Positions 52,207 through 61,428 are shown, counted from the stretch's first letter. The stretch is DNA of 64,000 bases from Indolivaga alginatilytica (GCF_003201355.1 NZ_QICL01000016.1:1-64000); one strand, 5' to 3'. Program-made: numbers and translations. The notes: generated by a model from the letters alone, not told the origin.

Positions 52207-53431
52207 ATTTGTACATATAATATTTCTTGGATAACTTTTTAAAAGGTTCTACATCCTTATACCAAAAGTTACGGATATCTTCAAATTTATTGTTTTTTGC
52301 AAAGGTAAGCCTTACAAAGTTGCTGCCTGTCACTTTATCGAACATATCGAAGCGGGTTTTATCTGCATTTTCAAATACAGCTTTATCAGGATACAGGCGT
52401 GCTATTTCCTGCATAACGTAGAATTGAATTTCCGATAAGCGAGCTTTTTCGTAGTCCATAATATGTACCTGTACACCTTGTAGATGTTCTCCTTTACCTA
52501 CCGAATAAAATGGTTTCAGATGTATCGGTCTGAATCTTATTCCCGGTAATTGGAGGGCATTCATCGCATAGGCAAATTCTTCCGCATTGACCCATTCGGC
52601 TGCAAACATCTGAAAGGGGATAGTGTAACCCACTCCGATAGACATATACCCCAATTCGCCTAATATACCCGATACGGGGTAGAAAAATGCCGAATGAGCA
52701 TGAGGTATATGAGGTGATGACGGAACCCATTGCAATCCTGTTTGAGTGTAATCCATCTTACGTTTCCATCCCTTCATTTTTACAACCTGCAATTGACAAG
52801 GCTTATCTGTCATATTCTCTTTATTGAGCATTCTCGCCAGTTCGCCACAGGTAAGGCCATACAAATATGGAATCTTAAATTGGCTTACAAATGATATATA
52901 TCCGTCCTCAACCAATCCGCCCTCTACTTTGATTCCGCCCAAAGGATTAGGTCTGTCGAGAACTATAAATTCAATATTGTTTTCGGCTGCGGCCTCCATG
53001 GCTACACCCATTGTGCTGATATAAGTAAACGACCGGCAACCTATATCCTGAATATCATATACTAAGACATCAATGCCTTTAAGCATTTCGGGTGTAGGCT
53101 TGCGTGTTTTCCCATATAGGGAATATACAGGTAATCCGGTCGAAGGGTCAGCCGAATTATCGACATGATCTCCTGCATGTACATCGCCTCTCACCCCGTG
53201 TTCGGGTCCGTAGAGAGCAACCAGATTGACGTTGGGGGCTTTGTGCAAAATGTCAATCGTAGAAACCAGATTATTATCTACACCTGTCGGATTGGTTATT
53301 AATCCGACCCGTTTACCTTCCAGAATCTTGAAATTCTGCTCTTTCAGAACTTCGATGCCTGTTTTTATTTTCTGTGCCTGTATACTAATTGTTACAAGAC
53401 ATAGAATAAGTATGGTGATTGCTTTTCTCAT
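52205..53431 (-). CDS. namZ: Exo-beta-N-acetylmuramidase NamZ (DUF1343)
   Basis: About 408 residues from the ATG at 53431, preferred because it gives a signal peptide (RKAITILILCLVTISIQAQ) and sits 1 base after the AmpG stop. The family releases MurNAc from the non-reducing end of MurNAc-GlcNAc chains in the periplasm. Signature stretches are VGLITNPTGVD, LYGPEHGVRGDVHAGD (about 83-98), VYDIQDIGCRSFTYISTM and LDRPNPLGG. Characterised homologues are from Bacillus and Tannerella. The neighbours MurT-, MurK- and MurQ-like provide uptake and catabolism of the product. Confidence 0.95.
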   Translation of the reverse strand: MRKAITILILCLVTISIQAQKIKTGIEVLKEQNFKILEGKRVGLITNPTGVDNNLVSTIDILHKAPNVNLVALYGPEHGVRGDVHAGDHVDNSADPSTGLPVYSLYGKTRKPTPEMLKGIDVLVYDIQDIGCRSFTYISTMGVAMEAAAENNIEFIVLDRPNPLGGIKVEGGLVEDGYISFVSQFKIPYLYGLTCGELARMLNKENMTDKPCQLQVVKMKGWKRKMDYTQTGLQWVPSSPHIPHAHSAFFYPVSGILGELGYMSIGVGYTIPFQMFAAEWVNAEEFAYAMNALQLPGIRFRPIHLKPFYSVGKGEHLQGVQVHIMDYEKARLSEIQFYVMQEIARLYPDKAVFENADKTRFDMFDKVTGSNFVRLTFAKNNKFEDIRNFWYKDVEPFKKLSKKYYMYK

Positions 53432-53432
53432 T

Positions 53433-55298
53433 TCATTCCTTTGTTTTTTTTCCGTAATTAGCATCTATTTTCAACAACGAGGCTGCAATGATAGGTATAA
53501 TACTGCATACCATTACCCAAACAAAGAAGTGATTGTATCCCAGTAATTCCTGTAACCATCCTGCAAACATACCGGGTATCATCATACCCAATGCCATAAA
53601 TCCCGTGCAGATGGCGTAATGGGCCGTTTTTTGTTCTCCATCCGCATAATACATCAAATAGAGCATATAAGCGGTAAAGCCGAACCCATAACCGAATTGC
53701 TCTATAAATATACAAATATTGATAAGTAGTAAATTATCTGTTTGGGAAAAACTTAGATAGACAAAGGTAAAACATGTTAACAGCATACTCAATGTCATTG
53801 GCCAGAGCCATCTTTTCAGTCCTCCTTTCGATGCCACTATTCCTCCGATGATACCTCCCATTGTAAGACCGATAATTCCGATAGTTCCGTATACCAAGCC
53901 GACTTCGCCTGTGGTGAGACCTAATCCGCCAATGTCTTTAGAGTCCAATAGGAAAGGATTGATAAGCTTCAATAACTGAGCTTCCGAAAATCGGAATGTC
54001 AGCATAAAAAATATGGCTGCCGCTGCTTGCGGTTTCTTAAAGAAGGACACAAATGTAGAAGTAAATTCTTTAAATATCGATTGGGCTGAAATGTGTTCAT
54101 TGGCTTTATCGGAAGCTGGATGAGGCAGCATAAACCGGTGATAGAAACTAAAGAATACAAAAAGACCTGCTATCACGAAGAAGGTAATAGACCATGCAAA
54201 AGGAATATTTCCCGATAAGCCTTTATAAGACGCAGTACTTGCTTCTGTTAGTTTTGGATCGGCTTGAAAAATAATATATGCAGGCTTATTCCAGTTGTTT
54301 TTGTTGAAAGTGAGCCGTTCGCCATGTATCAGCGATATACTTTTGTCTCCATTGTTGAGGGTCGTATTCAAGATCATTTCCTTGCCTTCTTCGGGTTCTT
54401 TAGATAATCTTACCGAAGCTATGCCTATATTCCCTGCTAAATTAGAGGCTGTTGATTCCTGCCGATGTTCGCCGAATGTGTTTTTAATCCATAAACCTAA
54501 AGGTTGAGATACATAGGTAGTCCACCAACTATCGCTATCCTTATTTGCCGTTGTGTTTTTAGAGGACGAATGTTCCAATAGAATAAATCCGTTTTCCTGA
54601 TTGAGAGTATTTACAGAATCAATAAAGGTCGATAAGCTATCTTTATTAATTCCTGCCGTACTTATTTCAATTTTGTCTTTATCGAGAATAAAACGGAGTT
54701 CGCCGTCTGTTTTTTGTGTTTCTGATGCCTGAGGAATATGTAGTGTCGTCTGCATATACTTAGGCGATGCATCAATGTGTATATTAACAGGTTCTACTCC
54801 CGATGTACTTTCCAGAAATCCGGCAAGTATAATCAATATGCCTTGCCCCATAATTGTGGCTACTCTGTAAAACGTGCTGCGAATACCCACATACATGGCT
54901 TGCTGATTGGTGTCGAGTGCCAGCATATAAAACCCGTCTGCCGCTATGTCGTGTGTGGCTGAACTGAATGCCAGTAACCAAAAGAATGCCAGTGTTGCCT
55001 GAAAGAAAAAGGGCAGGGGAATGGTAAAGGCAATGCCAGCCAATCCGGCACCTATAAACAGTTGCATAATTACAATCCACCACCGTTTGGTCTTTAGCAA
55101 GTCAACGAAGGGGCTCCAGAAAGGTTTTATAACCCACGGAAGATACAGCCAGCTTGTGTATAATGCAATGTCTGTATTGGATATGCCCATACGCTTGTAC
55201 ATAATAACCGAGATGGTCATTACTGCGACATAGGGTAATCCTTCTGCAAAATACAGGGTTGGAATCCATGCCCAGGGCGATTTCTTATTTTCTTTCAT
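53433..55298 (-). CDS. AmpG-like muropeptide permease with large periplasmic insert
   Basis: A 621-residue MFS permease; E. coli AmpG has 491 residues. The N-terminus PWAWIPTLYFAEGLPYVAV, the motif ATHDIAADGFYMLAL (about 114-128) and the C-terminal half with GFGFTAYMLYLMY and GMMIPGMFAGWLQELLGYNHFF fit AmpG, which imports anhydro-muropeptides or GlcNAc-MurNAc fragments. Between membrane segments ending about 163 and resuming about 365 lies a hydrophilic insert of roughly 200 residues. It has a Calx-beta-like strand signature (SVRLSKEPEEGKEM at 295-308, then ERLTFNKNNWNKPAYIIFQA at 327-346). The insert is probably periplasmic and could bind or gate the ligand. It starts 12 bases after the DUF2233 gene ends. 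Confidence 0.85.
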   Translation of the reverse strand: MKENKKSPWAWIPTLYFAEGLPYVAVMTISVIMYKRMGISNTDIALYTSWLYLPWVIKPFWSPFVDLLKTKRWWIVIMQLFIGAGLAGIAFTIPLPFFFQATLAFFWLLAFSSATHDIAADGFYMLALDTNQQAMYVGIRSTFYRVATIMGQGILIILAGFLESTSGVEPVNIHIDASPKYMQTTLHIPQASETQKTDGELRFILDKDKIEISTAGINKDSLSTFIDSVNTLNQENGFILLEHSSSKNTTANKDSDSWWTTYVSQPLGLWIKNTFGEHRQESTASNLAGNIGIASVRLSKEPEEGKEMILNTTLNNGDKSISLIHGERLTFNKNNWNKPAYIIFQADPKLTEASTASYKGLSGNIPFAWSITFFVIAGLFVFFSFYHRFMLPHPASDKANEHISAQSIFKEFTSTFVSFFKKPQAAAAIFFMLTFRFSEAQLLKLINPFLLDSKDIGGLGLTTGEVGLVYGTIGIIGLTMGGIIGGIVASKGGLKRWLWPMTLSMLLTCFTFVYLSFSQTDNLLLINICIFIEQFGYGFGFTAYMLYLMYYADGEQKTAHYAICTGFMALGMMIPGMFAGWLQELLGYNHFFVWVMVCSIIPIIAASLLKIDANYGKKTKE

Positions 55299-55310
55299 GG
55301 TTTTTTCTTT

Positions 55311-56051
55311 TCAGTTTGCAAGGGATTTGGTTATTCCGATAATCACCCCAAAGTTGCCATCCGTTTGTATCCAGTTTTTTTCGGGTAAATAAGTGCGTGA
55401 TACATACCCGTCCAAATACAGTGCATCTTTACAACCCAACGATTTAAAATACATTGCGAAGTCATAAAAGTTTACTTTCGTTTTAGACATAGCAAAAACG
55501 ATTTTATTGTCGGGTAAAATTCCAACACCATTGCGGATGTGTAAATTTGTTGACCCTTCTTTTAACACAGGATGTATATTCCCGTCGATTACTAACATAG
55601 GACCCGATTGGGTGGCATATTTTATATGTCCGTTACTCACAAATTTTTCAGTTTTACAGATCATAGGAGTATTATCGTCCGTAATATAGAAAATGCCATT
55701 CGGTTTTAAATAAAAATTACCCTTTCCCGAAGTTGTATCTATGGGATTTACAGTCTCGAAATTTTGGATAAAAAGCCCTTGTGGTGCATTCTCCGAATTA
55801 TACATTCCCCCATTTACCGCAAACACAAGTTTTGAGTTTTTACTCTCAACAAACGTTTTTAAATTCTGAATACTTCCAGTAATCTTTCCGCTATCATTTT
55901 TCCAATAAAACGCAATATCATTTGATTTAAGATCGACTCGATAATCAATAATCCGCTCATCAATTGGCTTATCGTTGGGCGAAATCAAAACGAATCTGAC
56001 TGCCGACAATAGCAGAATGAGTATTAAAAAGAAAAACTTATTGCGATTCAT
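55311..56051 (-). CDS. DUF2233 phosphodiester glycosidase-like protein
   Basis: A 246-residue protein with an N-terminal signal or anchor (NKFFFLILILLLSAVRFVLI). The NAGPA/DUF2233 domain is shown by LVFAVNGGMYNSENAPQGLFI (about 75-95), NGIFYITDD, ATQSGPMLVIDGNIHPVL (about 140-157) and NIVFAMSKTKVNFYDFAMYF-like text with LGCKDALYLDG. The family includes the enzyme that uncovers mannose-6-phosphate in animals; in bacteria it acts on sugar phosphodiesters. In this locus it could trim wall teichoic or capsular links attached to peptidoglycan, which is an inference. Confidence 0.85.
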   Translation of the reverse strand: MNRNKFFFLILILLLSAVRFVLISPNDKPIDERIIDYRVDLKSNDIAFYWKNDSGKITGSIQNLKTFVESKNSKLVFAVNGGMYNSENAPQGLFIQNFETVNPIDTTSGKGNFYLKPNGIFYITDDNTPMICKTEKFVSNGHIKYATQSGPMLVIDGNIHPVLKEGSTNLHIRNGVGILPDNKIVFAMSKTKVNFYDFAMYFKSLGCKDALYLDGYVSRTYLPEKNWIQTDGNFGVIIGITKSLAN

Positions 56052-56097
56052 TATTTTAGATTAAGAGCCTGTCTGTTTTTTAATATGACATCATAGA

Positions 56098-57402
56098 TCA
56101 ATTGTAGCTTTTTTCGATAGTTGCCCCTATATAATAGTGCAATAGTATCTGGTCGTACGAATATCCTTTTTCTCCCATTACCGCTGCCCCTATCTGGCAC
56201 AAGCCTACACCATGCCCCCAACCTGCACCGCTCAGGGTAAATTGTTTGCCCTCCCTTTCTACATAAAAGGCAGAACTGTAGAGGTGCGAACTAGATAAAA
56301 TTCTACGTATTTCGAGTTCTTTACCTATAATCAGTGTCTTTTTTGACCCGATAATTTTTAGTCTTATAAGCCTGCCCGAAGTTCCCCGTTGTATGGGGAT
56401 CAGTTCCTGTATAACTCCAAAATCGATACTCGAACGTCTCAATATAAGGGCGGATAATTCTTCCTGACTATAGGAAACTTTCCATCGGTAGAAATCCACT
56501 GTTTCCTGATCGTAATTATTAAGAACCTGACCCAATATTTTTTTATCCTGTGTATTGCAAAATGCCGAAGGACGGTTTTTTATCCATTTCAAAGCCTCCG
56601 TTTCTTTTGTCAGATCGGGTAAATCGCTTGTATTTGCATCATCCCGTAGTTTTACGAGATATGAAAATCTGGTATCTTCCCAACAATTCTGAAATTCTTC
56701 GACCGCACCACCGCAACATTTCGAGAAACGGGCGTCGCATATTTTATTTTCTGAAGTCAACACTTGTCCTCTCGTTTCTGCAATGGCTTGCTTCACAGTT
56801 TCGATATTCGAGGAGGCTCTTGTTATTCCCTGATAACGTTGGCAATGATCGTCTGCACAAACATCAAAATGTATGTGATCTTCGCGGTCGTACCATCTGA
56901 TAAATTCGTTTTCGGTTTCTGTGAAAGACGAATATTCGGCATTGTCGGCTTTTATCTCTTTGTTTTTCTCTATTTGAGCCAGAAGCCAGCTTCGTGATAT
57001 AACGGCATGTGCTTTCAGTAGCTCTAAAGATGCGGTAGCACTCATTTCGGATGAGATAACGCTCGTAAGATAATCTTCAATCTTGACTATATTGATAACT
57101 GTTATCTGATCGTCTTCAACAATAAGTTTCAATGCTCCCTGAAATTGCTGATCTTCTTTTCGTTCCCAATGGAAATTGACTCCTATAACCACCTCCTTTA
57201 TAACGAAGGATGCTTTCTTATCTGTAGGCTCAAATAATAACTGATCGTAAAGCGCTCCGTTCCACAGGATTCTTCCATCCTGATAAGAGGCCGAATGCTC
57301 GCCCTTTGCCTCTTGTCCGAGACACACATAATCAGCATTAAAATTAAATGTGATGGCTTTATCTGATAAAATGCCAACACTTACACTAGGTTCTATCGAC
57401 AT
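56098..57402 (-). CDS. SpoIID/LytB-domain protein without signal peptide
   Basis: A 434-residue protein with the SpoIID lytic transglycosylase/amidase-enhancer domain: VKIEDYLTSVISSEMSATAS (about 107-124, conserved Glu119), LLKAHAVISRSWLLAQ, ICDARFSKCCGGAVEEFQNCWED (about 223-245) and the end motif AGWGHGVGLCQIGAAVMGEKGYSY. It begins SIEPSVSVGILSDKAITFNFN with no signal peptide or membrane helix, so export is unclear. The start cannot be extended convincingly. The Cys-rich motif may bind metal. It belongs to the salvage locus between DUF2233 and DUF4922. Confidence 0.85.
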   Translation of the reverse strand: MSIEPSVSVGILSDKAITFNFNADYVCLGQEAKGEHSASYQDGRILWNGALYDQLLFEPTDKKASFVIKEVVIGVNFHWERKEDQQFQGALKLIVEDDQITVINIVKIEDYLTSVISSEMSATASLELLKAHAVISRSWLLAQIEKNKEIKADNAEYSSFTETENEFIRWYDREDHIHFDVCADDHCQRYQGITRASSNIETVKQAIAETRGQVLTSENKICDARFSKCCGGAVEEFQNCWEDTRFSYLVKLRDDANTSDLPDLTKETEALKWIKNRPSAFCNTQDKKILGQVLNNYDQETVDFYRWKVSYSQEELSALILRRSSIDFGVIQELIPIQRGTSGRLIRLKIIGSKKTLIIGKELEIRRILSSSHLYSSAFYVEREGKQFTLSGAGWGHGVGLCQIGAAVMGEKGYSYDQILLHYYIGATIEKSYN

Positions 57403-57455
57403 ATTTTATTCGTTTTTATGTTGTAAAGGTGTGGTTCTCCTCACCCATGGTTCGG

Positions 57456-57514
57456 TGTAGGGGTGAACCTATGTGTTCACCCATTTCGGGCAGACACATA
57501 GGTCTGCCCCTACA
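57456..57514. repeat. Double-hairpin repeat overlapping DUF4922 stop codon
   Basis: Two adjacent hairpins: GGGTGAAC-CTATGT-GTTCACCC and GGGCAGAC-ACATAG-GTCTGCCC. Their loops are complementary, and TGTAGGGG/CCCCTACA forms the outer ends. So the whole is also one large palindrome with paired sequence changes between the halves. The TAG stop of the DUF4922 gene (57510-57512, minus strand) is part of it. Confidence 0.85.
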
Positions 57515-58454
57515 GCTCTATAGATTTTAGTTTCTCAATTATCTCGTTAAATTTCTTATCGGATATACAAATCTCTTTTAGAATAGCGATAATATCGTCT
57601 TTGTTTATTTTATTGAAATCTTTTTCAACGGGAGTGATAAATACACCTCCCAAATCTACCGAACCGGGGCTTATCAGTATATTATCCTCTCCTTCGGCAA
57701 AGTAACAAGACGGGCGGTGTTTTTCACGGGGAAAAATGCAGGTGAACCAACTTCCTTCCTCATACCATGAAAGGATATTAAGCATAGGCTCTTTCTCTCC
57801 TTCTTTGATTTCTATTTTAGAATACAGCTTTTCGAAATAGCCGACAGCCTTATTTTTATCTTTCGATTCAATCAGAAAACCGTTTCTTAAATAATCTTTC
57901 AAAGTATAAACATTCAAATTTTCCTCTACTGAGAGAATCTCTTTTCGGATGGTTTTCATATCCTTTTCCAAAGGAAGAAAACCTTTGCTCCCTGCCTGAA
58001 AATGGGCATGGTCGGGAGCTGATGCTCCGCACTTCGGACCATTGTAAAAGATCACATATCCGTCAAAAGTCTGAGTAAGGTCAAGCATATCACTGAATCT
58101 GTGTAAGACCAATTGATCGGTATGGGTGTAAGTCGGTATGGTAAAGTGCTTTGGGAAGATAGGGTAGGGGTTGACCAATACCTCATATTCCTGATTAAAA
58201 GGAATGTTTTTCTGTTCTTCAGGCAGATTTTGAGGACATAAAAAGCACTTTCTTTCCTGTATTGATTTAGTGTCTACCTTTGCGGCGGACGATTGAATAC
58301 GTGCAGGATTAAATTGCACCCGAATAGTAAAATCACCGAACGAAAAATCCTTTGTCTTCACTTCCGCCAAAGCTGCATAATTGTCTTTGGCTAAATCCCA
58401 ATCCTGTAATTGTTCTTGAAGTAATACTTCGGCAGCCTTAGAGATCAGATTCAT
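57510..58454 (-). CDS. DUF4922 / HIT-like nucleotidyltransferase
   Basis: A 314-residue cytosolic protein. The central motif CGASAPDHAHFQAGSKGFLPLE (about 146-167) carries HAHFQ, the H-x-H-x-Q active site of the HIT-superfamily transferases (GalT, Ap4A phosphorylase, GDP-sugar phosphorylase). Upstream, KCFLCPQNLPEEQKNI has CxxC, often metal-binding in GalT relatives. Probably a sugar-nucleotide phosphorylase or transferase; the substrate is unknown. It overlaps the upstream glycosyltransferase by 4 bases, so the two likely act together. Confidence 0.85.
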   Translation of the reverse strand: MNLISKAAEVLLQEQLQDWDLAKDNYAALAEVKTKDFSFGDFTIRVQFNPARIQSSAAKVDTKSIQERKCFLCPQNLPEEQKNIPFNQEYEVLVNPYPIFPKHFTIPTYTHTDQLVLHRFSDMLDLTQTFDGYVIFYNGPKCGASAPDHAHFQAGSKGFLPLEKDMKTIRKEILSVEENLNVYTLKDYLRNGFLIESKDKNKAVGYFEKLYSKIEIKEGEKEPMLNILSWYEEGSWFTCIFPREKHRPSCYFAEGEDNILISPGSVDLGGVFITPVEKDFNKINKDDIIAILKEICISDKKFNEIIEKLKSIEL

Positions 58455-59917
58455 ACGCTTTTTTTATTTAAGGCAATACGTGCTTGAAGTTCCCACGTCC
58501 GTATTCTGTCTTTGTAGGTGTTGTGGGCGTTCATTTTTACGATATCCAATGATGCATCCGAATTGTCATCCCAACGACGGCACAGATACAATACATCGTA
58601 AATACGTCCGATCTGATATTCTCTGGAGAATTGCAAACCAAGCGCATAATCTTCCCCATAGCTGGTGTTAGGTACTTTTATCTCTCTCAGTAAGGGTGTG
58701 TAAAAAGCTCGCGGAGCACCCAGCCCGTTGATGCGAAGGGCATTGTTCCGTCCGTTTTCGGGAGTCCATTCTTTATGATCTATAATTCCTGGAGGTATCA
58801 TCTTCATATCGAAATCGGTAAGCATGTACGAGCCTACTACCATGGCGCAATTTTGTGCATAGAAAGCATCTACTATTTTTTGCAATGTGTTTTCGTCGGA
58901 ATATACATCGTCACTATCCAATTGTACCGAAAATTTACCACATTTGGGGTGATGCACTCCTGCATTCCAGCATCCGCCGATTCCCAGTTCTTTATTTTCG
59001 GGAATAATATGGATAAGACGTTCATCCGATGCGAAATTATCTATAGCTTCACCTGTTCCGTCTGTAGAATAATTATCAACAATAATCAGATTGAATTTAA
59101 AATTAGTCTTTTGGTTCAGTACCGATTTTATGGCATCAGCTATCGTACGGATGCGGTTTCTAACAGGTATAATTACCGATGCCTCGTATTCAAAACCGGC
59201 TTTGTTAAATTCCACATCTTTAAATTTCGGGGCAAGGTATCCGCCTACCGCTTTCAAATGATCGGTACATGCTTTTTCCATTTCTACCTGTACTTCCCTG
59301 TTTTTAGGGTCTACATAGTCGAAAATTTTTTCTCCGCTTTTTCGGGTATCGTTTTCTGCTTCGGTATATAAATATTCGTTGATGTGAACAAGATCCGCCT
59401 CTTGCGAAACTTTCAATCGAAGATCGTATATTCCTGCAAATTTATAGTCTGTATCCATCTTTGATACGGCCTTTTTCAGTTCTTCCGATTTGTAGATAAG
59501 TACAGAACCGAAGTTGAAATCATCACGCAAACTGCCTTTTTGATAAGCAATAAGAGGCGAGTTCTTTTTTTCTTCATCTGTTACCTGATAATGATCGGCA
59601 TAGATAAGACCTGCACCGGAGTCTTTAGCAATTTGCAGCATGCGTTCCAGGGCAAAATAACCTAACCTCAGGTCTGCCGCTTTTGTATATATCAACGTAT
59701 ATGCTGTATTTGCGTTTGCTGCTATTTTTTTTATTGTAGCTGTTGACCTGAGGGAATCTATATTGATGGTTTGGCAATCGGCAATAGTCTCATTGCAATT
59801 ATTGTCTGTGAATAGAAAGATTTCATTAACAAGATCGGATGCTTGCAGAGAAGCAACAGTTTCTTTTACCTGATTGGTATTTTCAAAAGGAATAAAGCAA
59901 TTTATAGTTGATTTCAT
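58451..59917 (-). CDS. Two-part family 2 glycosyltransferase
   Basis: A 488-residue cytosolic protein. The C-terminal half (about 235-460) is a GT2 domain: EYEASVIIPVRNRIRTIADAI, LIIVDNYSTDGT and the DxD-type VQLDSDDVYSDE (about 330-341), with a later DYALGLQFSREY. The N-terminal half (1-220) looks like a second, degenerate GT-A fold (NEIFLFTDNN, LIYADHYQVTDE) without a clear catalytic centre. The acceptor is unknown. Coupling to DUF4922 suggests a sugar-nucleotide-linked step. Confidence 0.85.
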   Translation of the reverse strand: MKSTINCFIPFENTNQVKETVASLQASDLVNEIFLFTDNNCNETIADCQTINIDSLRSTATIKKIAANANTAYTLIYTKAADLRLGYFALERMLQIAKDSGAGLIYADHYQVTDEEKKNSPLIAYQKGSLRDDFNFGSVLIYKSEELKKAVSKMDTDYKFAGIYDLRLKVSQEADLVHINEYLYTEAENDTRKSGEKIFDYVDPKNREVQVEMEKACTDHLKAVGGYLAPKFKDVEFNKAGFEYEASVIIPVRNRIRTIADAIKSVLNQKTNFKFNLIIVDNYSTDGTGEAIDNFASDERLIHIIPENKELGIGGCWNAGVHHPKCGKFSVQLDSDDVYSDENTLQKIVDAFYAQNCAMVVGSYMLTDFDMKMIPPGIIDHKEWTPENGRNNALRINGLGAPRAFYTPLLREIKVPNTSYGEDYALGLQFSREYQIGRIYDVLYLCRRWDDNSDASLDIVKMNAHNTYKDRIRTWELQARIALNKKSV

Positions 59918-59933
59918 TATTGGTTCAGATTCT

Positions 59934-61403
59934 TTATATTGTTTGTTTTTTTATATCTTTTTTCTTTGTGAATAATAGCAAGCCTATAAATGTAAATAGA
60001 GCATTCATTATCAATAGCTCGTAACTGAATTTATATCCACCAAACCAAGCCTCCGAATTTTTATCGATAATAAAGCATAGGATAGGGGAGGCAATAGCTA
60101 CCAACGGAATATACTTGTCATACACTGATTTCTTTGTGAATATTCCGAAGGCGAATAATCCTAAAATAGGTCCATATGTGTAACTTGCCAATATGTATAC
60201 TGCATCGATCACCGATGTATTATTCAGGGCATTAATTATAATAATAACCAATCCCATAACGACCGCCATGCCAATATGTACTTTCTTACGGGTTCTGGAA
60301 ACTCCGTCTTCACTTTGCTTTTTTGTACTTTGAAGTATATCTACCGTGAAAGAGGTCGTAAGGGCAGTCAAAGCAGACCCTGCTGCGGCATAGGCTGCTG
60401 ATATCAGACCTATTATAAATAGTATGCCGACAATGATAGGGAAATATCCCTGAGTGGCTATCATGGGGAATAATTCGTCGCTCTTCGAGGGTAATACAAT
60501 CTGATGTTCCGAGGCAAACATATATAATAAAACGCCTAGCATCAGGAATAAAAAGATTACAAAAAACTGTGAAATGCCGCTTGTCACCATGTTTTTTTGC
60601 GAGTCCTTGAAGTTTTTACAGCTAAGGTTCTTTTGCATCATATCCTGATCGAGTCCTGTTGTGGCAATAACTGTAAATATACCGGCTAAGAATTGCTTGA
60701 AGAAAAACCTTCGGTCGTTTATATCGTCAAAGAAAAATGTTTTTGAGTAATCGTTATTACCGATTGCCGATAACATTCCTGTGAAGTTGAGATTCAGATC
60801 GGATGCGATAAAGTATATGCATAATCCAACGGAAACAAGGAGGCATACGGTTTTAAGGGAGTCAGTCCAGATTAAAGACTTTACACCTCCCCTAAAGGTA
60901 TATAACCAGACTAGTATCATTGTAATAGATACATTCAGCGTAAAAGGTAAATGGAATGGTTCGAACAGCAGTAGTTGCATAACGATGCATACAAGAAAAA
61001 GGCGAACTGCCGCCCCTAACATCTTAGATATGAAAAAGAACCATGCTCCTGTTTTATAAGTGGATATCCCGAATCGCTCTTCCAGATATTCATAGATCGA
61101 GGTGAGATTCATTTTGTAGAATAATGGAATAAGCACAAAGGCTATAATCATTTGCCCTACTACAAAACCTAAAACCATTTGAAGGTATGAAAAACCTCCT
61201 GTAGCAACCATTCCGGGAACGGAAACAAATGTTACTCCTGATATAGCAGATCCAATCATGGCAAAAGCTACTACATACCACGGCGATTTACGGTTGCCTA
61301 CAAAGAACCCCTGATTGTCGGTCTTTCGTCCGCTTACATATGATATGCCAAATAGTATAACAAAATACGAGGCAATAGTTATTAAAATAAGAGTAGCACT
61401 CAT
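59934..61403 (-). CDS. Sodium:solute symporter (SSS family)
   Basis: About 489 residues from the ATG at 61403 (SATLILITIASYFVILFGISYVSG). A longer frame would begin near a palindrome remnant and add a basic leader with no function. About 13 membrane helices are predicted. SSS motifs are RKSPWYVVAFAMIGSAISGVTFVSVPG, GLDQDMMQKNLSCKNF and AYAAAGSALTALTTSFTVDI. It is first in the salvage locus, 16 bases before the glycosyltransferase. The substrate may be a wall sugar or sialic-acid-like compound; this is inferred from context. Confidence 0.9.
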   Translation of the reverse strand: MSATLILITIASYFVILFGISYVSGRKTDNQGFFVGNRKSPWYVVAFAMIGSAISGVTFVSVPGMVATGGFSYLQMVLGFVVGQMIIAFVLIPLFYKMNLTSIYEYLEERFGISTYKTGAWFFFISKMLGAAVRLFLVCIVMQLLLFEPFHLPFTLNVSITMILVWLYTFRGGVKSLIWTDSLKTVCLLVSVGLCIYFIASDLNLNFTGMLSAIGNNDYSKTFFFDDINDRRFFFKQFLAGIFTVIATTGLDQDMMQKNLSCKNFKDSQKNMVTSGISQFFVIFLFLMLGVLLYMFASEHQIVLPSKSDELFPMIATQGYFPIIVGILFIIGLISAAYAAAGSALTALTTSFTVDILQSTKKQSEDGVSRTRKKVHIGMAVVMGLVIIIINALNNTSVIDAVYILASYTYGPILGLFAFGIFTKKSVYDKYIPLVAIASPILCFIIDKNSEAWFGGYKFSYELLIMNALFTFIGLLLFTKKKDIKKQTI

Positions 61404-61428
61404 CCGATCTTGGGTGAATTTGGTTTTA

